Shown here: positions 1 to 10,600 of the stretch, in pieces | How the letters are laid out: the number at the start of each line of letters is the position of its first letter | Numbering within the stretch: position 1 is the stretch's first letter | NCBI GenBank assembly: GCA_017303335.1 | Contig: JAFLBK010000003.1 | Span: forward strand, 62,001 to 126,000 | From: Chitinophagales bacterium | Lineage (GTDB): Bacteria; Bacteroidota; Bacteroidia; Chitinophagales; Chitinophagaceae | DNA length: 64,000 bases | Direction of reading: 5' to 3' | Position numbers and translations under genes: made by a program | Notes under the pieces: model-generated | What the model was told of the DNA's origin: nothing | Databases searched by the model: none | The model's input: only the letters and a program-made list of their open reading frames with translations

Positions 1-871
1 TCTCCTGCTCGAACATCCCTATTATGGCTGGCTGGCTTTACTGCTGAAATGGTTTTGCGGCGTGAAACTGGTCGTTCACTCGCACAACATCGAAGCGCTG
101 CGTTTCAAAAGCGTGGGCAAATGGTGGTGGGGTATTCTCTGGAACTATGAACGGTTTGTTCACCGCCGGGCCGATCTGAATTTTTTCATCCACGACAACG
201 ACCGCCACTACGCCCTGGAAAAATTCAACCTGCAGGCAGCCAAATGCAGCACCATTACATACGGATTCGAACATCCCGGCATTCCGACTGCAGAAGAAAG
301 GGTAACTGCCCGGAACCTGGTCTGCCGGGCGCATGCCATCGACAGCAGCCACCGCCTGCTGCTCTTCAACGGCACCCTCGGGTACAAGCCCAACCTCGAT
401 GCGCTCGATGTGATCCTTCAGCAGATCAACCCCGTATTGCTCGAAGCCAAAGACCTGAAGTATACCATCATCATCTGCGGCAGCAAACTGCCAACCGCGT
501 ACAATAACCTCGTATCATATCAAGACAAGCATATCGTATATGCCGGTTTCGTTCCCGATATCAATCCCTATTTCAAAGGCGCCGACCTGTTCATCAACCC
601 GGTGATCGAAGGCGGTGGCATCAAAACAAAACTGGTGGAAGCGCTGGGTTATGATCTTACCGTGATCAGTACCCGCAGCGGCGCCACGGGTATTCCTGAA
701 GATGTCCCCGGTAAAAAAATGACCGTTGTCGACGACGGCGATTGGAAAGAATTCGCCCGGGCGGTCATCGCGGCAGAACCGGCACTGCATACACCCCAAT
801 CGTTCTTTGATCATTTTTACTGGGGCCGTATCGCTCAAAAAGCCGGCAACGCCATCCGGGCCTGCCAATAA
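1..871 (+). CDS. Glycosyltransferase, GT4-like (5' partial)
   Basis: The frame is open from base 2, so the true start lies upstream of the window; the first in-window start-like codon (GTG at 62) is internal. About 289 residues remain, including what looks like the end of the N-terminal Rossmann domain (motif HSHNIEALRF) and the donor-binding C-terminal domain. The run GGGIKTKLVEALG near residues 200-215 is the glycine/glutamate loop typical of GT4/GT1 glycosyltransferases. It probably transfers a nucleotide-sugar residue in surface polysaccharide synthesis. It converges on a leftward cluster of glycosyltransferases with only 4 bp between stop codons, which supports the same role. Acceptor and sugar cannot be told from sequence. 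Confidence 0.8.
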   Translation, partial: LLLEHPYYGWLALLLKWFCGVKLVVHSHNIEALRFKSVGKWWWGILWNYERFVHRRADLNFFIHDNDRHYALEKFNLQAAKCSTITYGFEHPGIPTAEERVTARNLVCRAHAIDSSHRLLLFNGTLGYKPNLDALDVILQQINPVLLEAKDLKYTIIICGSKLPTAYNNLVSYQDKHIVYAGFVPDINPYFKGADLFINPVIEGGGIKTKLVEALGYDLTVISTRSGATGIPEDVPGKKMTVVDDGDWKEFARAVIAAEPALHTPQSFFDHFYWGRIAQKAGNAIRACQ

Positions 872-875
872 TCCC

Positions 876-1880
876 TCACAATACTTTGTAGAAATAAGGC
901 TTGTTCGCCAGGATCCGGGGAGCGAAACCGATCAACCGGCACACATTCGCCGTAAAGCCCCGCAGTTTACCGAACGAATAACGGGGTTTTCCCAGGGAGA
1001 TGATGCTATCGAAAAGCAGCCCGGTAAAAAACAGGGGAATTTCCAGCACATGGATGAAGAGACTGAACAGATACCAGCCTACTCCAAACTGCTTGCGGAT
1101 GCGCAACATATTGCTCAGCATGATCTGCAGGCCCTTGCGGTCGTAGATATTGAAATAACCTTTGTCGGAGGATTGGAATGCGGTTGTGGCCGATTCGCCC
1201 TGCAGGTGTACCACATGCTCGTCTCCGAAAATGCAGAGCTTCCCCGTTTTCTTCAGCCGGCTGCACCATTCCGCTTCTTCGGCATACAGAAAAAAATCCT
1301 CGTCGAGCATACCCGCTTTTCGGATCGCTTCCTGCCTGACCATGAGGAAGGCGCCGTTGATCCAGTCTACCTCCACCATACCGGTCGCTTCAGGAACATT
1401 CGGTTTCTTCATGCCGAACAGGCCCGCGATCCATTTCAGAAAATTACCCAGGTAAGGGAGCGGCAGTAAATAATTGAGCCCTCCCCGCATCGCGAAATTC
1501 CCGGATATCTGCGGCGACCCGTCGGCATTCAGCAATTGAACACCGCAGGCACAGTAACCGGGCGCTGCCAGCAACTTAGCCAGTGCATGCTGTATGGCAT
1601 TGCCGCGTACCAGTGTATCGCTGTTCAGCAGGAGAACGGTTGCACCCTGCGCCGCTTTGATACCGGCATTATTTGCCCGGGCAAAACCGGCATTGTAGCC
1701 CATCTGTATAAACCGTACCGGGGGGAAATGCTGGCGAAGCGCCTGTTCGGTATCGTCCTGCGAAAAATTATCCACCACGATGATCTCGGTACCGGAAGTA
1801 TCGAACTGGTTTATGGACCGGATACAGTCGATAAGCAACTGCCGGGTTTTATAGTTGACGATGATGATGCTTAATCTCAT
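876..1880 (-). CDS. Glycosyltransferase family 2, rhamnosyltransferase-like
   Basis: A 334-residue GT-A protein. The N-terminus (LSIIIVNYKTRQLLIDCIRSI) is the nucleotide-binding strand of GT2 enzymes, and LLLNSDT around residue 85 is the DXD-equivalent found in WbbL-type rhamnosyltransferases. A hydrophobic stretch near residues 265-295 suggests membrane attachment, as in enzymes acting on lipid-linked glycans. It is the last gene of a leftward run (mqnA, methyltransferase, GT4, TylF-like, GT2, GT2) with short gaps or ATGA overlaps, so it is probably co-transcribed. Likely role is addition of a sugar during exopolysaccharide or O-antigen assembly; specificity is unknown. Confidence 0.85.
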   Translation of the reverse strand: MRLSIIIVNYKTRQLLIDCIRSINQFDTSGTEIIVVDNFSQDDTEQALRQHFPPVRFIQMGYNAGFARANNAGIKAAQGATVLLLNSDTLVRGNAIQHALAKLLAAPGYCACGVQLLNADGSPQISGNFAMRGGLNYLLPLPYLGNFLKWIAGLFGMKKPNVPEATGMVEVDWINGAFLMVRQEAIRKAGMLDEDFFLYAEEAEWCSRLKKTGKLCIFGDEHVVHLQGESATTAFQSSDKGYFNIYDRKGLQIMLSNMLRIRKQFGVGWYLFSLFIHVLEIPLFFTGLLFDSIISLGKPRYSFGKLRGFTANVCRLIGFAPRILANKPYFYKVL

Positions 1881-1898
1881 GAATAAACGCTTCCGGTA

Positions 1899-2834
1899 TC
1901 AATGCAAAATACGATAGTTCAGGTATGAAATGGCCATGAAGCATTTGGAAAGAGCGCCGATACGAAGTACAGGAAGCGGGATACGAAACTGCCAGCGCAG
2001 CATCCGCACGATGGCCGGGGGAAGTTTATCCAGGCTGATGTGCCGGCCTACGGATGCGAGGTCACGCATACCCAGGTTCCGGAACAGGCGCCAGTAGTAA
2101 TCGTATACCAGTAGTCGCTTGAGGATATGCGGCCCGATGCCGTTCAGCATATGCAGGTTCTCGGGGATCTCCACTTCGGGCCGGCGAAACACGGCCTGGG
2201 TGATCTGCCCGGGGTGAATGCCCACGCATACAAGCACCTCGGGTATTTCCTGCAGGGTCATGGTTTGCAGGCACCGGATATAGAACTCAAAATCCACCAC
2301 CCATTTCAGCGCTTCATCGTACCATTCGTTCCGTGTATTGCGAATGAGGGTTGTACTGGGGTTGCCGATGAAATTGCGGATGAACAGGTCGAGCGGGTTG
2401 CGGGATAAACGTCTTGTCAGCGCCGGGTCGGGTATCCTTGTTCCGATGATCTTCCCGTTCTCTATATCGTTATACCCCGCATAGATAAAATCGGCCTTCG
2501 GATAACGTTCTGTGGTTGCTGCATACACTTCAAGACTCCGCTCATGGGCGAACCAATCATCGTCGTGCATGATCTTGATCCATTTACCTGTTGCCAGCCG
2601 GATGCCGTGGTTCCAGTTGGCCGGCGAGCCTTTCGGTGGGGCATTGCGGACATACTGCAGGGGAAATTGAGCCGCGTATGCCGAACAAAGGGTTTCCACC
2701 TCATCGGTAGGACTGTCGTCTGAAACCACCACTTCAAAATCCCGGAAGGTTTGCACCGCAACGGACTGCAGCAATACCGACAGGTAATCGGTATTCTTAT
2801 ACGCCGGGATGCAGATGGAAATAAGAGGAGGCAT
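1899..2834 (-). CDS. Glycosyltransferase family 2
   Basis: A 311-residue GT2 enzyme. PLISICIPAYKNTDYLSVLL is the typical first strand and helix, VVVSDDSPTDE the second nucleotide-binding loop, and IMHDDDW near residue 90 the acidic metal-binding motif. No signal peptide is seen, and the family normally works at the cytoplasmic face of the membrane. It sits 18 bp upstream of the next glycosyltransferase and 11 bp downstream of the TylF-like gene, in the same leftward transcription unit. Probably adds one sugar to a surface glycan; acceptor unknown. Confidence 0.85.
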   Translation of the reverse strand: MPPLISICIPAYKNTDYLSVLLQSVAVQTFRDFEVVVSDDSPTDEVETLCSAYAAQFPLQYVRNAPPKGSPANWNHGIRLATGKWIKIMHDDDWFAHERSLEVYAATTERYPKADFIYAGYNDIENGKIIGTRIPDPALTRRLSRNPLDLFIRNFIGNPSTTLIRNTRNEWYDEALKWVVDFEFYIRCLQTMTLQEIPEVLVCVGIHPGQITQAVFRRPEVEIPENLHMLNGIGPHILKRLLVYDYYWRLFRNLGMRDLASVGRHISLDKLPPAIVRMLRWQFRIPLPVLRIGALSKCFMAISYLNYRILH

Positions 2835-2845
2835 TTCGGAACGGG

Positions 2846-3601
2846 TTATACTTTAACGGAAATACGGCCGGTGATGTCGATGCGGTTCAGCAACGGGTGA
2901 TACGGTTGAGCCGCGAAGTACTCAACCACCGCCTTCCGGGCGCCCTCCCAATGACCAAAATCGTCGATGATGAGTACACCCTCTTTAACCAGCCGCGGAT
3001 ACATGATTTCGAGTTCAATCTTTGTAGACTCATACCAATCCGTATCCAGCCGCAACAGACAGATGCTTCCGGGGCACTCGTGAGGCAAGGTATCTTCCAC
3101 CTTCCCTTTGATCATCCGTATATTTTCAACCGGGTAACCCGTTGAGCGCATGTTGTCCAGCACTTCCTCAAACGATGCGTAACACCAGATCGAATCCGCG
3201 TCTTCCTTTTTTTCTTTGGTCAGTTTATTACTGGCCGATACGCCATCCACGGCAACATCAAAAGCCGTTGGTTCACTCATACCCTCATAAGTATCGTAGA
3301 GGTATATTTTCCGGTCAGTTACTCCCCTGCTCTGCAATGCAAGCGCCATCATCATCGAACTGCCGCCACGCCAGACGCCGCATTCCACGAAATCGCCTTC
3401 CAGTTTGTTATCCACCACATAAAGGCAGGCCTGGTATAAAGAGTATAAACGCTCCATGGATGTTTGCGTATAGGGCCGGCATTTTTCATAGAGGCGTAGG
3501 AATGCTGTTTCTGTCTGCAGGTCGATTGGTACAGTACTGGAATTCCGGGTGATGGAATAACCCATCTTGCCAAGCAATGTATTCAGGCCGCGAATGATCA
3601 T
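2846..3601 (-). CDS. TylF/MycF-type O-methyltransferase
   Basis: A 251-residue protein matching the macrocin O-methyltransferase (TylF) family. GDFVECGVWRGGSSMMM around residues 74-90 is the SAM-binding loop; LLRLDTDWYEST and LIIDDFGHWEGARKAV contain the paired acidic residues that bind metal in this family. Members methylate sugar hydroxyls; in a glycosyltransferase cluster the probable substrate is a sugar of a surface polysaccharide. The ATG at 3601 overlaps the stop of the upstream GT4 gene in a 4-bp ATGA, showing translational coupling. Confidence 0.85.
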   Translation of the reverse strand: MIIRGLNTLLGKMGYSITRNSSTVPIDLQTETAFLRLYEKCRPYTQTSMERLYSLYQACLYVVDNKLEGDFVECGVWRGGSSMMMALALQSRGVTDRKIYLYDTYEGMSEPTAFDVAVDGVSASNKLTKEKKEDADSIWCYASFEEVLDNMRSTGYPVENIRMIKGKVEDTLPHECPGSICLLRLDTDWYESTKIELEIMYPRLVKEGVLIIDDFGHWEGARKAVVEYFAAQPYHPLLNRIDITGRISVKV

Positions 3602-4770
3602 ATCCTATTTTTAAGTTGGTAGATAATCGTATCAAATATCCCGAGCAATCCTTCCGGATCGGAATGCAATTTCGTTACTTTTTCCCTTGCGGCGGCGGCC
3701 ACGGCGTCCCTCCTTTCCGTTTCCTGCAGAATCGTTACAAGCGATCCTGCCGTATCGGCTGCGCCTCCGTCGGCAAGGATGTACCCGGCGCCTTCGCCAG
3801 CAAATTCTGTTATCCCCCCCGAGTTCGCGAAACAAACGGAGGGCACGCCCTGGTAAGCCGCCTCCAGAACCACCAGGGGATAGGGGTCCTCCACCGATGA
3901 TAAAAAGAAAAGATCGAAAGGCAGCAGGTTCGTAGGAGCATAGGCCATCGGTCCGGTAAAGATCAGTTGCCTGGGATAGCGCCCTTCTTCGTATGCAGTT
4001 TTTATCTGGCGTGAAAGCCCGCTGTCATCAAAATCGCCGATCCAGGTAAAGTATACGCGTTCATCGGATGCGATGGCCTGCCGGGCCACTTCAACGAAGC
4101 GATCGGTTCCCTTACGGGAAGACACTACTCCCATGCCAGCCACCAGTTTCGCATCGCCCGGTATCTTCCATTGTTGCCGGAACCGGCTGCGGGCTTCCTC
4201 TTTCGCGGATGCGGTAAACGAAAAATCCGCTTGCGGAAAATAGTAAGGCAGCCAACGGGTTTTGGCTGTATCGACGCCATGGTTCCGAACCAGGTTATCC
4301 TGTACTGCCCGGGAAGGATACAGGAGTAGGTCGGCATAGCGTAAGCTTAATGTAGCATCTTTGGTCTGGTCGAAATACCGGATCACCGATTCCAGCTCGT
4401 GCACATACACGAGAACCGGTTTATTAAAAAAGCGGAAGATCCGAAGCAACCGGCCGTTGCTGATGGTATTGGAGAATATAAGATCGGCTTTTGCAAACAG
4501 CGGAATCATTTTCAACAACCGGAAGAAATAGCCGATACGGCTCAGCGTCTTTTGCACGATACCGCCCGGGCGGCTGTAAGAAGTTCCTTTGAGTATATAT
4601 GTATCCGCAACTTCGCTGTACCGGCCTTCCAGTATACCACCCCGCTTGAGTACGATCGTAAGCCGGTATTTTTCTTTCAGCAATTTTGCAAGATTCAGCA
4701 TGAGTACCGGGGCCCCTGTCAAACTGCCGTCGTGCCCGATCATCAGTATGTTCTTCGGGGTCTGGTTCAT
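3598..4770 (-). CDS. Glycosyltransferase, GT4 family
   Basis: A 390-residue GT-B protein. The N-terminus (NILMIGHDGSLTGAPVLMLN) has the glycine-rich acceptor-domain loop; the C-terminal half has the donor-binding motif SSVEDPYPLVVLEAAYQGVPS with the EX7E-type glutamates of GT4. It is cytoplasmic or membrane-associated, with no signal peptide. It overlaps the methyltransferase upstream and the TylF-like gene downstream by 4 bp each (ATGA), so the genes are read as one operon. It probably adds a sugar during surface glycan synthesis; substrate unknown. Confidence 0.85.
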   Translation of the reverse strand: MNQTPKNILMIGHDGSLTGAPVLMLNLAKLLKEKYRLTIVLKRGGILEGRYSEVADTYILKGTSYSRPGGIVQKTLSRIGYFFRLLKMIPLFAKADLIFSNTISNGRLLRIFRFFNKPVLVYVHELESVIRYFDQTKDATLSLRYADLLLYPSRAVQDNLVRNHGVDTAKTRWLPYYFPQADFSFTASAKEEARSRFRQQWKIPGDAKLVAGMGVVSSRKGTDRFVEVARQAIASDERVYFTWIGDFDDSGLSRQIKTAYEEGRYPRQLIFTGPMAYAPTNLLPFDLFFLSSVEDPYPLVVLEAAYQGVPSVCFANSGGITEFAGEGAGYILADGGAADTAGSLVTILQETERRDAVAAAAREKVTKLHSDPEGLLGIFDTIIYQLKNRI

Positions 4771-5492
4771 GCCTGCACTTTTTTTCGGACCAGCATCACA
4801 TTATTCAGGTACAGGGTGTGGCTTTGAGGAAAAAGGCGGCTGCACAGAACAGCCCCCAGGTTGATACACCCGTAGAAAAGGAATTTATAGATCCACCGGA
4901 ACGGAATTACCTGCAGCCATTTGGTGCGAACAGACAATTCATAGAAATACATGGTTCGTAACTGGGACGTTGCCGACCAGTAATTGCCCGTTTTCACATA
5001 ACCGATCTCTTCGAAGCCATTTTGTTCGAGCAGGCTTTTCAGGGCAAAGCGGCTGTAGCGGGCAAAATCGTGAGGTACTTCGTGCTCGGGCCATACAAAG
5101 GGGCAGGTTACCAGCATTTTTCCGCCGGGTTTCAGTACGCGGTTCAGTTCGTTGAGGATCTCGGGCAGATTGAATACATGTTCAAACACCTCGCTGCACA
5201 GAATCGAATCAAAATGATCGTTGCCGAACGGAATGTTTTTCCCGTCGTAAAAAACATCGATTTGTTCGTTGGTATGCGGATGCCCCGGGTTTTCGTAATC
5301 GACGCCCACGTATTCGGCCGTTGCAAATAATGAACGATACGGTTTGGATCCACAGCCAAAATCCAGCAGCCGGCCGTTCAGTTGCGGGGCAAATTGCCCG
5401 ATGGCCTTCAGCAATCCCTGGCGCACAAAATAGAACGGACTCAGGATCGAAGGATTGAAATCAGCCGGAACTTGTTGAGATGCTGGGTTCAT
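4767..5492 (-). CDS. Class I SAM-dependent methyltransferase
   Basis: About 241 residues. LLDFGCGSKPYRSLF near residue 44 is motif I of class I methyltransferases, VGVDYENP holds the acidic motif II residue, and LCSEVFEHV...LNRVLKPGG are motifs IV-VI of the UbiE-like group. The frame opens with a GTG at 5498, but the ATG at 5492, 2 bp after the mqnA stop, is the more likely start. It is followed by an ATGA overlap with the GT4 gene. Substrate unknown; the glycan cluster suggests a sugar or lipid carrier, but adjacency to mqnA alone does not make it the menaquinone methyltransferase. Confidence 0.8.
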   Translation of the reverse strand: MNPASQQVPADFNPSILSPFYFVRQGLLKAIGQFAPQLNGRLLDFGCGSKPYRSLFATAEYVGVDYENPGHPHTNEQIDVFYDGKNIPFGNDHFDSILCSEVFEHVFNLPEILNELNRVLKPGGKMLVTCPFVWPEHEVPHDFARYSRFALKSLLEQNGFEEIGYVKTGNYWSATSQLRTMYFYELSVRTKWLQVIPFRWIYKFLFYGCINLGAVLCSRLFPQSHTLYLNNVMLVRKKVQA

Positions 5493-5494
5493 AA

Positions 5495-6241
5495 TCACTC
5501 GGTGCTTTGCAGTTTTTGGATGAACAGGTTCAGCCCCTTCCGCAATGAATCATCCAATTTATACATAATATTCCGGGTATAATATTGTTTCAGGTCATCG
5601 TATTGCGGACTGTATTTCGCAATGATCTCGTCGATATGGCCCATGCCCAGGGCATTGGCGGTATTGAACAGGCCTATAAAGTCCATTGAAATGGGCTTGT
5701 TACTTACCCAAGCGGCAAACACAAAGGGCAAACCGGTCATTTCCTTCCAGGCGCTGCCAAGATCATAAATGTACTTCGACCGCGTTCGCTGCGCCAGGGC
5801 CCTGTCGCCGATCACCAGGCCGGCCGTTGTACCGCTGATATCTTTTTCATAATCGGCCGCTGCAGCCTGCAGTTCGGGAGTAATCTTCCAGTGTTCCCGG
5901 ATCAGTATCTTCAAAAGGGCCACAGATGTGCGGCTCTGGTAATCCAGCAATATGGTGCTGACCTCGGCCAGCGGCACTTCACTGAACAGGCAAACACTGG
6001 CCACTTCTCCGTCGCAACCGATGCAGTAATCGGAAATGATGTGATGCTCCTCCAGGGTGGGGATGATGGCTACGGGAACAAGCCCGATATCGACCTGGTT
6101 CGTCTGCAATAAGGAAGCGATCTTTGAGGGGTAGTCGATTAGCAGTTCCACTTCATCCTTCATCAACCCCTGCTCAAAACCGTATATCAGGGGCTTGGTG
6201 TTCAGGTAACTTACCGCACCCACCTTTATCTTCTGTGCCAA
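5495..6241 (-). CDS. mqnA: Chorismate dehydratase MqnA (futalosine menaquinone pathway)
   Basis: A 248-residue protein with the MqnA N-terminus (KIKVGAVSYLNTKPLIYG) and body (LIDYPSKIASLLQTNQVDIGLVPVA), a periplasmic-binding-protein-like fold. MqnA dehydrates chorismate to 3-[(1-carboxyvinyl)oxy]benzoate, the first step of the futalosine route to menaquinone, in the cytosol. The start codon is TTG at 6241; no in-frame ATG lies upstream of the conserved N-terminus. It heads the leftward glycan-cluster transcription unit and is divergent from purB with a gap of about 36 bp, an unusual operon partner for glycosyltransferases. Confidence 0.92.
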   Translation of the reverse strand: MAQKIKVGAVSYLNTKPLIYGFEQGLMKDEVELLIDYPSKIASLLQTNQVDIGLVPVAIIPTLEEHHIISDYCIGCDGEVASVCLFSEVPLAEVSTILLDYQSRTSVALLKILIREHWKITPELQAAAADYEKDISGTTAGLVIGDRALAQRTRSKYIYDLGSAWKEMTGLPFVFAAWVSNKPISMDFIGLFNTANALGMGHIDEIIAKYSPQYDDLKQYYTRNIMYKLDDSLRKGLNLFIQKLQSTE

Positions 6242-6247
6242 TTAGCC

Positions 6248-6255
6248 TATTTTTG
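6248..6255 (+). promoter_or_regulatory. Possible -7 promoter element of purB
   Basis: TATTTTTG matches the Bacteroidota -7 consensus TAnnTTTG and lies 22 bp before the chosen purB ATG. No clear TTG -33 element is present at the expected 19-21 bp upstream, so the call is weak. Confidence 0.4.
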
Positions 6256-6277
6256 CGTGCAAATGTACAGCAACCCC

Positions 6278-7612
6278 ATGGATTTAAACCAACTCACAGC
6301 CATATCCCCCATCGACGGACGTTACCGCAAACAGGTACAGCATCTCGACGAATATTTCAGCGAATATGCGCTTATCCGTTACCGGGTGCTGGTAGAAGTG
6401 GAATATTTCCTGTTCCTGGCGGAGAAACGGTTCTTTAAGCTGGATGCGCATACAAAGAAGCAGTTGCAAAAGGCGATCGACGAATTTTCCCTGCAAGATG
6501 CGGAGTCCATCAAAAAAACAGAAAGCATCACCAACCACGATGTAAAGGCGGTGGAATATTTTCTGAAAGGCATACTCGATAAAGCCGGCGCCGGCCACCT
6601 GAAAGAATGGGTGCATTTCGGATTGACCTCGCAGGACATCAACAATACGGCGATCCCCCTGCTCTGGAAAAACTGCATAGAACTCGATTACCTCCCTTCC
6701 GTCATCAACCTGCAGCACGCCATCGGAAACCTGGCCCTGGCCTGGAAAGACGTACCGATGCTGGCCCGCACGCACGGGCAACCCGCCAGTCCGACAAAAC
6801 TGGGAAAAGAAATGATGGTATTCGTGGAGCGGCTCGAGAACCAGATCCAATTGTTCAGCTATATCCCCTTCATGGGAAAATTCGGCGGCGCCACCGGTAA
6901 TTTCAATGCGCACCAGGTTTCGTTCCCGAAATACAACTGGACGAAGTTTGCCAACGGGTTCCTCGAAAATAAACTGGGATTGCAGCGCCAGCAATACACC
7001 ACCCAGATCGAACACTACGATACCCTGGCCGCTCATTTCGACGCCATCAAGCGCATCAATAATATATTGGTGGATTTTTGCCGCGATGTATGGACCTACA
7101 TCAGTCTTGATTATTTCAAACAGAAAACAAAGAAAGGCGAAGTGGGCAGCAGCGCCATGCCGCATAAAGTGAACCCGATCGATTTTGAGAACGCCGAGGG
7201 TAACTTCGGCATCGCCAATGCCCTGCTCGAACACCTCGCATCCAAGTTGCCGGTATCGCGGTTGCAACGCGACCTCACCGATTCCACCGTGCTGCGCAAT
7301 ATCGGCGTACCGGTATCGCATACCATCCTCGCCATCCGCTCCATGGAAAAAGGCATCGGCAAACTGGTGCTGAACGAAGCTAAATTAAAGGAAGACCTGG
7401 ATGCCAACTGGGCCGTGGTGGCCGAAGCCATTCAAACCATCCTGCGCCGGGAAAATTACCCGCAGCCCTACGAGGCCCTGAAAGAACTCACACGGGGCAA
7501 GAGCAGAATCGACAAACAATCCATTCACCGTTTCATCGGCCGATTGAAAATTCCGGCCTCCCTGAAGAAGGAATTAAAGAAGATAACTCCTCACAGTTAT
7601 ACGGGCATTTAG
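6278..7612 (+). CDS. purB: Adenylosuccinate lyase
   Basis: About 444 residues from the ATG at 6278; an in-frame ATG at 6257 would add seven residues that do not fit the family start LTAISPIDGRY. PurB cleaves SAICAR to AICAR and adenylosuccinate to AMP plus fumarate in purine synthesis. The fumarase/aspartase-superfamily signature GSSAMPHKVNPIDFENAEG is near residues 290-308, and ARTHGQPASPT carries the catalytic-site histidine. Length and motifs match the E. coli-like PurB group. It is cytosolic and single-gene, divergent from mqnA. Confidence 0.96.
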   Translation: MDLNQLTAISPIDGRYRKQVQHLDEYFSEYALIRYRVLVEVEYFLFLAEKRFFKLDAHTKKQLQKAIDEFSLQDAESIKKTESITNHDVKAVEYFLKGILDKAGAGHLKEWVHFGLTSQDINNTAIPLLWKNCIELDYLPSVINLQHAIGNLALAWKDVPMLARTHGQPASPTKLGKEMMVFVERLENQIQLFSYIPFMGKFGGATGNFNAHQVSFPKYNWTKFANGFLENKLGLQRQQYTTQIEHYDTLAAHFDAIKRINNILVDFCRDVWTYISLDYFKQKTKKGEVGSSAMPHKVNPIDFENAEGNFGIANALLEHLASKLPVSRLQRDLTDSTVLRNIGVPVSHTILAIRSMEKGIGKLVLNEAKLKEDLDANWAVVAEAIQTILRRENYPQPYEALKELTRGKSRIDKQSIHRFIGRLKIPASLKKELKKITPHSYTGI

Positions 7613-7698
7613 TGCCAGGCCGAATTCCGGCAGGTAGTATCATTGCGGATAATGTCGCTTTTTCGTTTTACTTTTATAGAAACTGCCGGAAGTTACCC

Positions 7699-10600
7699 AT
7701 GAAGAGAATTTTCTTGCTGCTAGTTTTGGCTGCCCATGCTGAGTGTATTGGACAGATTAATTTAAATTTTGGGCTTAAGGCCTATTATCCCTTTACCGGA
7801 AATTCCAATGATGTAAGCGGAAACGGATACAACGGTACCCCGCAGGGAGGGATTCAACTTACCACAGACCGTTTTGGCAATGCAAACAGCGCATACCTGT
7901 TTGACGGCATAGACGATCGGATCATGGTATCTGACAACGGAGGCTTATCGACGTCTGCTTTCAGCATCTGCTATTACTTCATGACAGAAGCCAGCGGTAC
8001 TTACCAAAATTGCATTGGCAAGATTAACTATACTGATGGAAACGCAGCCACCTACAACTCGGGCATCATGAATACCGGAGAAGCTTATTTTGGAACAATT
8101 GCGTCAGCAGGCAATTGTTTTACACAGGTTCCTTCGACACTGGTGTACACAATATTCTCCCCATCTGCCATTCAGCTAAACCAATGGTACTGCGTTGTGA
8201 ACACTTTTGAGAATGGAGTTGAAAAAATGTACCTGAATGGCGTACTTGTTAAACAGGGTACGGTTCCTTTTACCAATGCCACTCAATGTACCAATACCAA
8301 CTTTGTCATTGGCTCCTGGTGGCAGAATGACCCGGTACGCTTCAAAGGGAAAATTGATGATGTACGGTTTTATAACAGGGCGATTAATGCTGACGAAGTA
8401 AATGCATTGTGTGTTACCAGCAATACATCCTCCTGTACCAACTGGCTCCGCACCCAGGCCGTTGGACAAAGCGTTACCGTGGGCGACCTGGACGTTAGTG
8501 GCAACCAAATGACCATTGAAGCGAATTTCAACTGTTCGTCCTTCCCCATTAACCGGCCCGACAAATGGGAGGATATTGTTTCCAAGCATTCCAATACCAC
8601 CGATGCCAACTATGTGCTTCGCATGGACCTGGCAGCCATCACGACCACTACCGGTCATTACCTCTTATCCCCCTCCTGCGATAACCTGGTTCTGAATAAA
8701 ACCTTTCATGTGGCACTGGTCTACGACGGCGCCACGCTTAAATTTTACCGGAATGGCTTTTTAATGGGACAGATGCCGGCAACCGGGAATCTTATTTTAA
8801 ATAACTGGCTCACGACCATTGGCGACTATGCGGTGAATAACCCGGTTGGTACCAATTTCCTCGGATACATCAATGAAGTGCGGATCTGGAACGTGGCAAG
8901 AACCCAGTCGCAGCTGCAGACGTATATGAATGCCTCACTGCCGAATCCTGCCACCACCCCGGGGCTTCTCGGCTATTACACCTTTGAGAATTTACTGAAC
9001 AAACAGGGCAATGCCGCCTATAACGGAACGCTGAATGGAGGAGCTACCATCAACAACACCAATCCCAATTGTGTTTTTTCGCCGGATTCCTGTTCTGTTA
9101 CCAGCAATATCAGCACCGTCATCAACACCTATACCCCCGTGCTCGGATTCAATCCCTGCGACAATAAACTGACCGTAGAAGATGGATCCACTTTCAACAC
9201 AGGCGATACCGTGCTGCTTATACAGATGAAAGGCGCCGTGATCGACTCGACCAATACCGCAGCATTCGGCAGTATCACCAATTACAACAACGCCGGCAAC
9301 TACGAATTCAACTACGTGAAGAGCCGTGCCGGCAATGTGATCGAACTGAAGAATAAACTCACAAGGCAATACGATATCCCGCAGGGAAAGGTTCAGTTGA
9401 TAAGGGTACCATACTACAGCAGTGTGACTGTTACTGATACGCTTACCTGCTTACCCTGGGATGGAAATAAAGGAGGTGTACTCGCCATTCTTGTGCGGGA
9501 TACCTTAACCCTCAATGGGCCGGTTGATGTAAGTGGCAAAGGCTTTAAAGGCGGACCCGGATATAATCCCGGTAATGCATCCCTCACCTGTTTCCAGAAC
9601 AACTATTTCTACCCGACCAATACGATCAATGCAGCTCAGAAAGGAGAAAGCATTACCAGCATCTCGGCCAACAAACTTGCAGGCAAAGGCACACTGGCCA
9701 GTGGCGGTGGCGGAGGTGCCGGGCATAACAGTGGTGGAGGTGGTGGTGGCAATGCCGGCAGTGGCGGCTTTGGCGGTTACCAGTTGGAACCATGCGGCAG
9801 CGCCCCGTTCGACAACAGGGGCATTGGAGGCAGGCCATTGAACTACAGTACAGCGATCAATAAAATATTCATGGGCGGCGGCGGTGGCGCCGGTCATGCG
9901 GATAACCCGGGCAATATTCCACCAGCCGGAGGGAATGGCGCTGGTATCATTATCGTGCAGGCAGATAAGATCCGTACAAACGGACAAAAGATCACTGCCA
10001 ATGGCAGCGATGCAGTTGCTTGCTCAATGCCTTCGTCACCCGATTGCCACGACGGAACAGGCGGTGGCGGCGCAGGCGGAACGGTATTACTCAGCATCAA
10101 CCAGTTTATTGATAATTCGGTCATAGAAACCAAAGGAGGCCGTGGCGCCGATGTAATCGGCGGGCCGATCGCGGCAGCGGGAAGAATTGGCCCCGGCGGC
10201 GGCGGAGCGGGCGGACTTGCCTTCCTGAAAACAGCAACCCTGCCTGCAACACTCTCGATAAGCAATACGGGCGGAGCCAATGGCGTATTGACGCAGGATG
10301 CCAACAATCCCTGGGGAGCCACCGCAGGATCGGCAGGATCCAACCTGTTCAACCTGGTACTACCGGTTGACAATGTTTCTTTCAAAACCAATATCGATTC
10401 GGTACGTATCAAAGACAGCCTCTTGTCCTGCAATGGTTTCGACTTTAAGGGGCTGGCCTATGTAAACACAAACCCCATTAATACCTGGTACTGGGATTTT
10501 GGAGATGGAGGAAATGCCAATACACAAAATACCACGCATGCGTATACTTCACCGGGGACCTATACCGTAAAACTTGTGGTGACCGACATCAACGGATGTA

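Noticed and set aside
6284..7321. Minus-strand open frame of 345 codons over purB
   Set aside because: PurB is unmistakable on the plus strand; the antisense frame has no recognisable domain.
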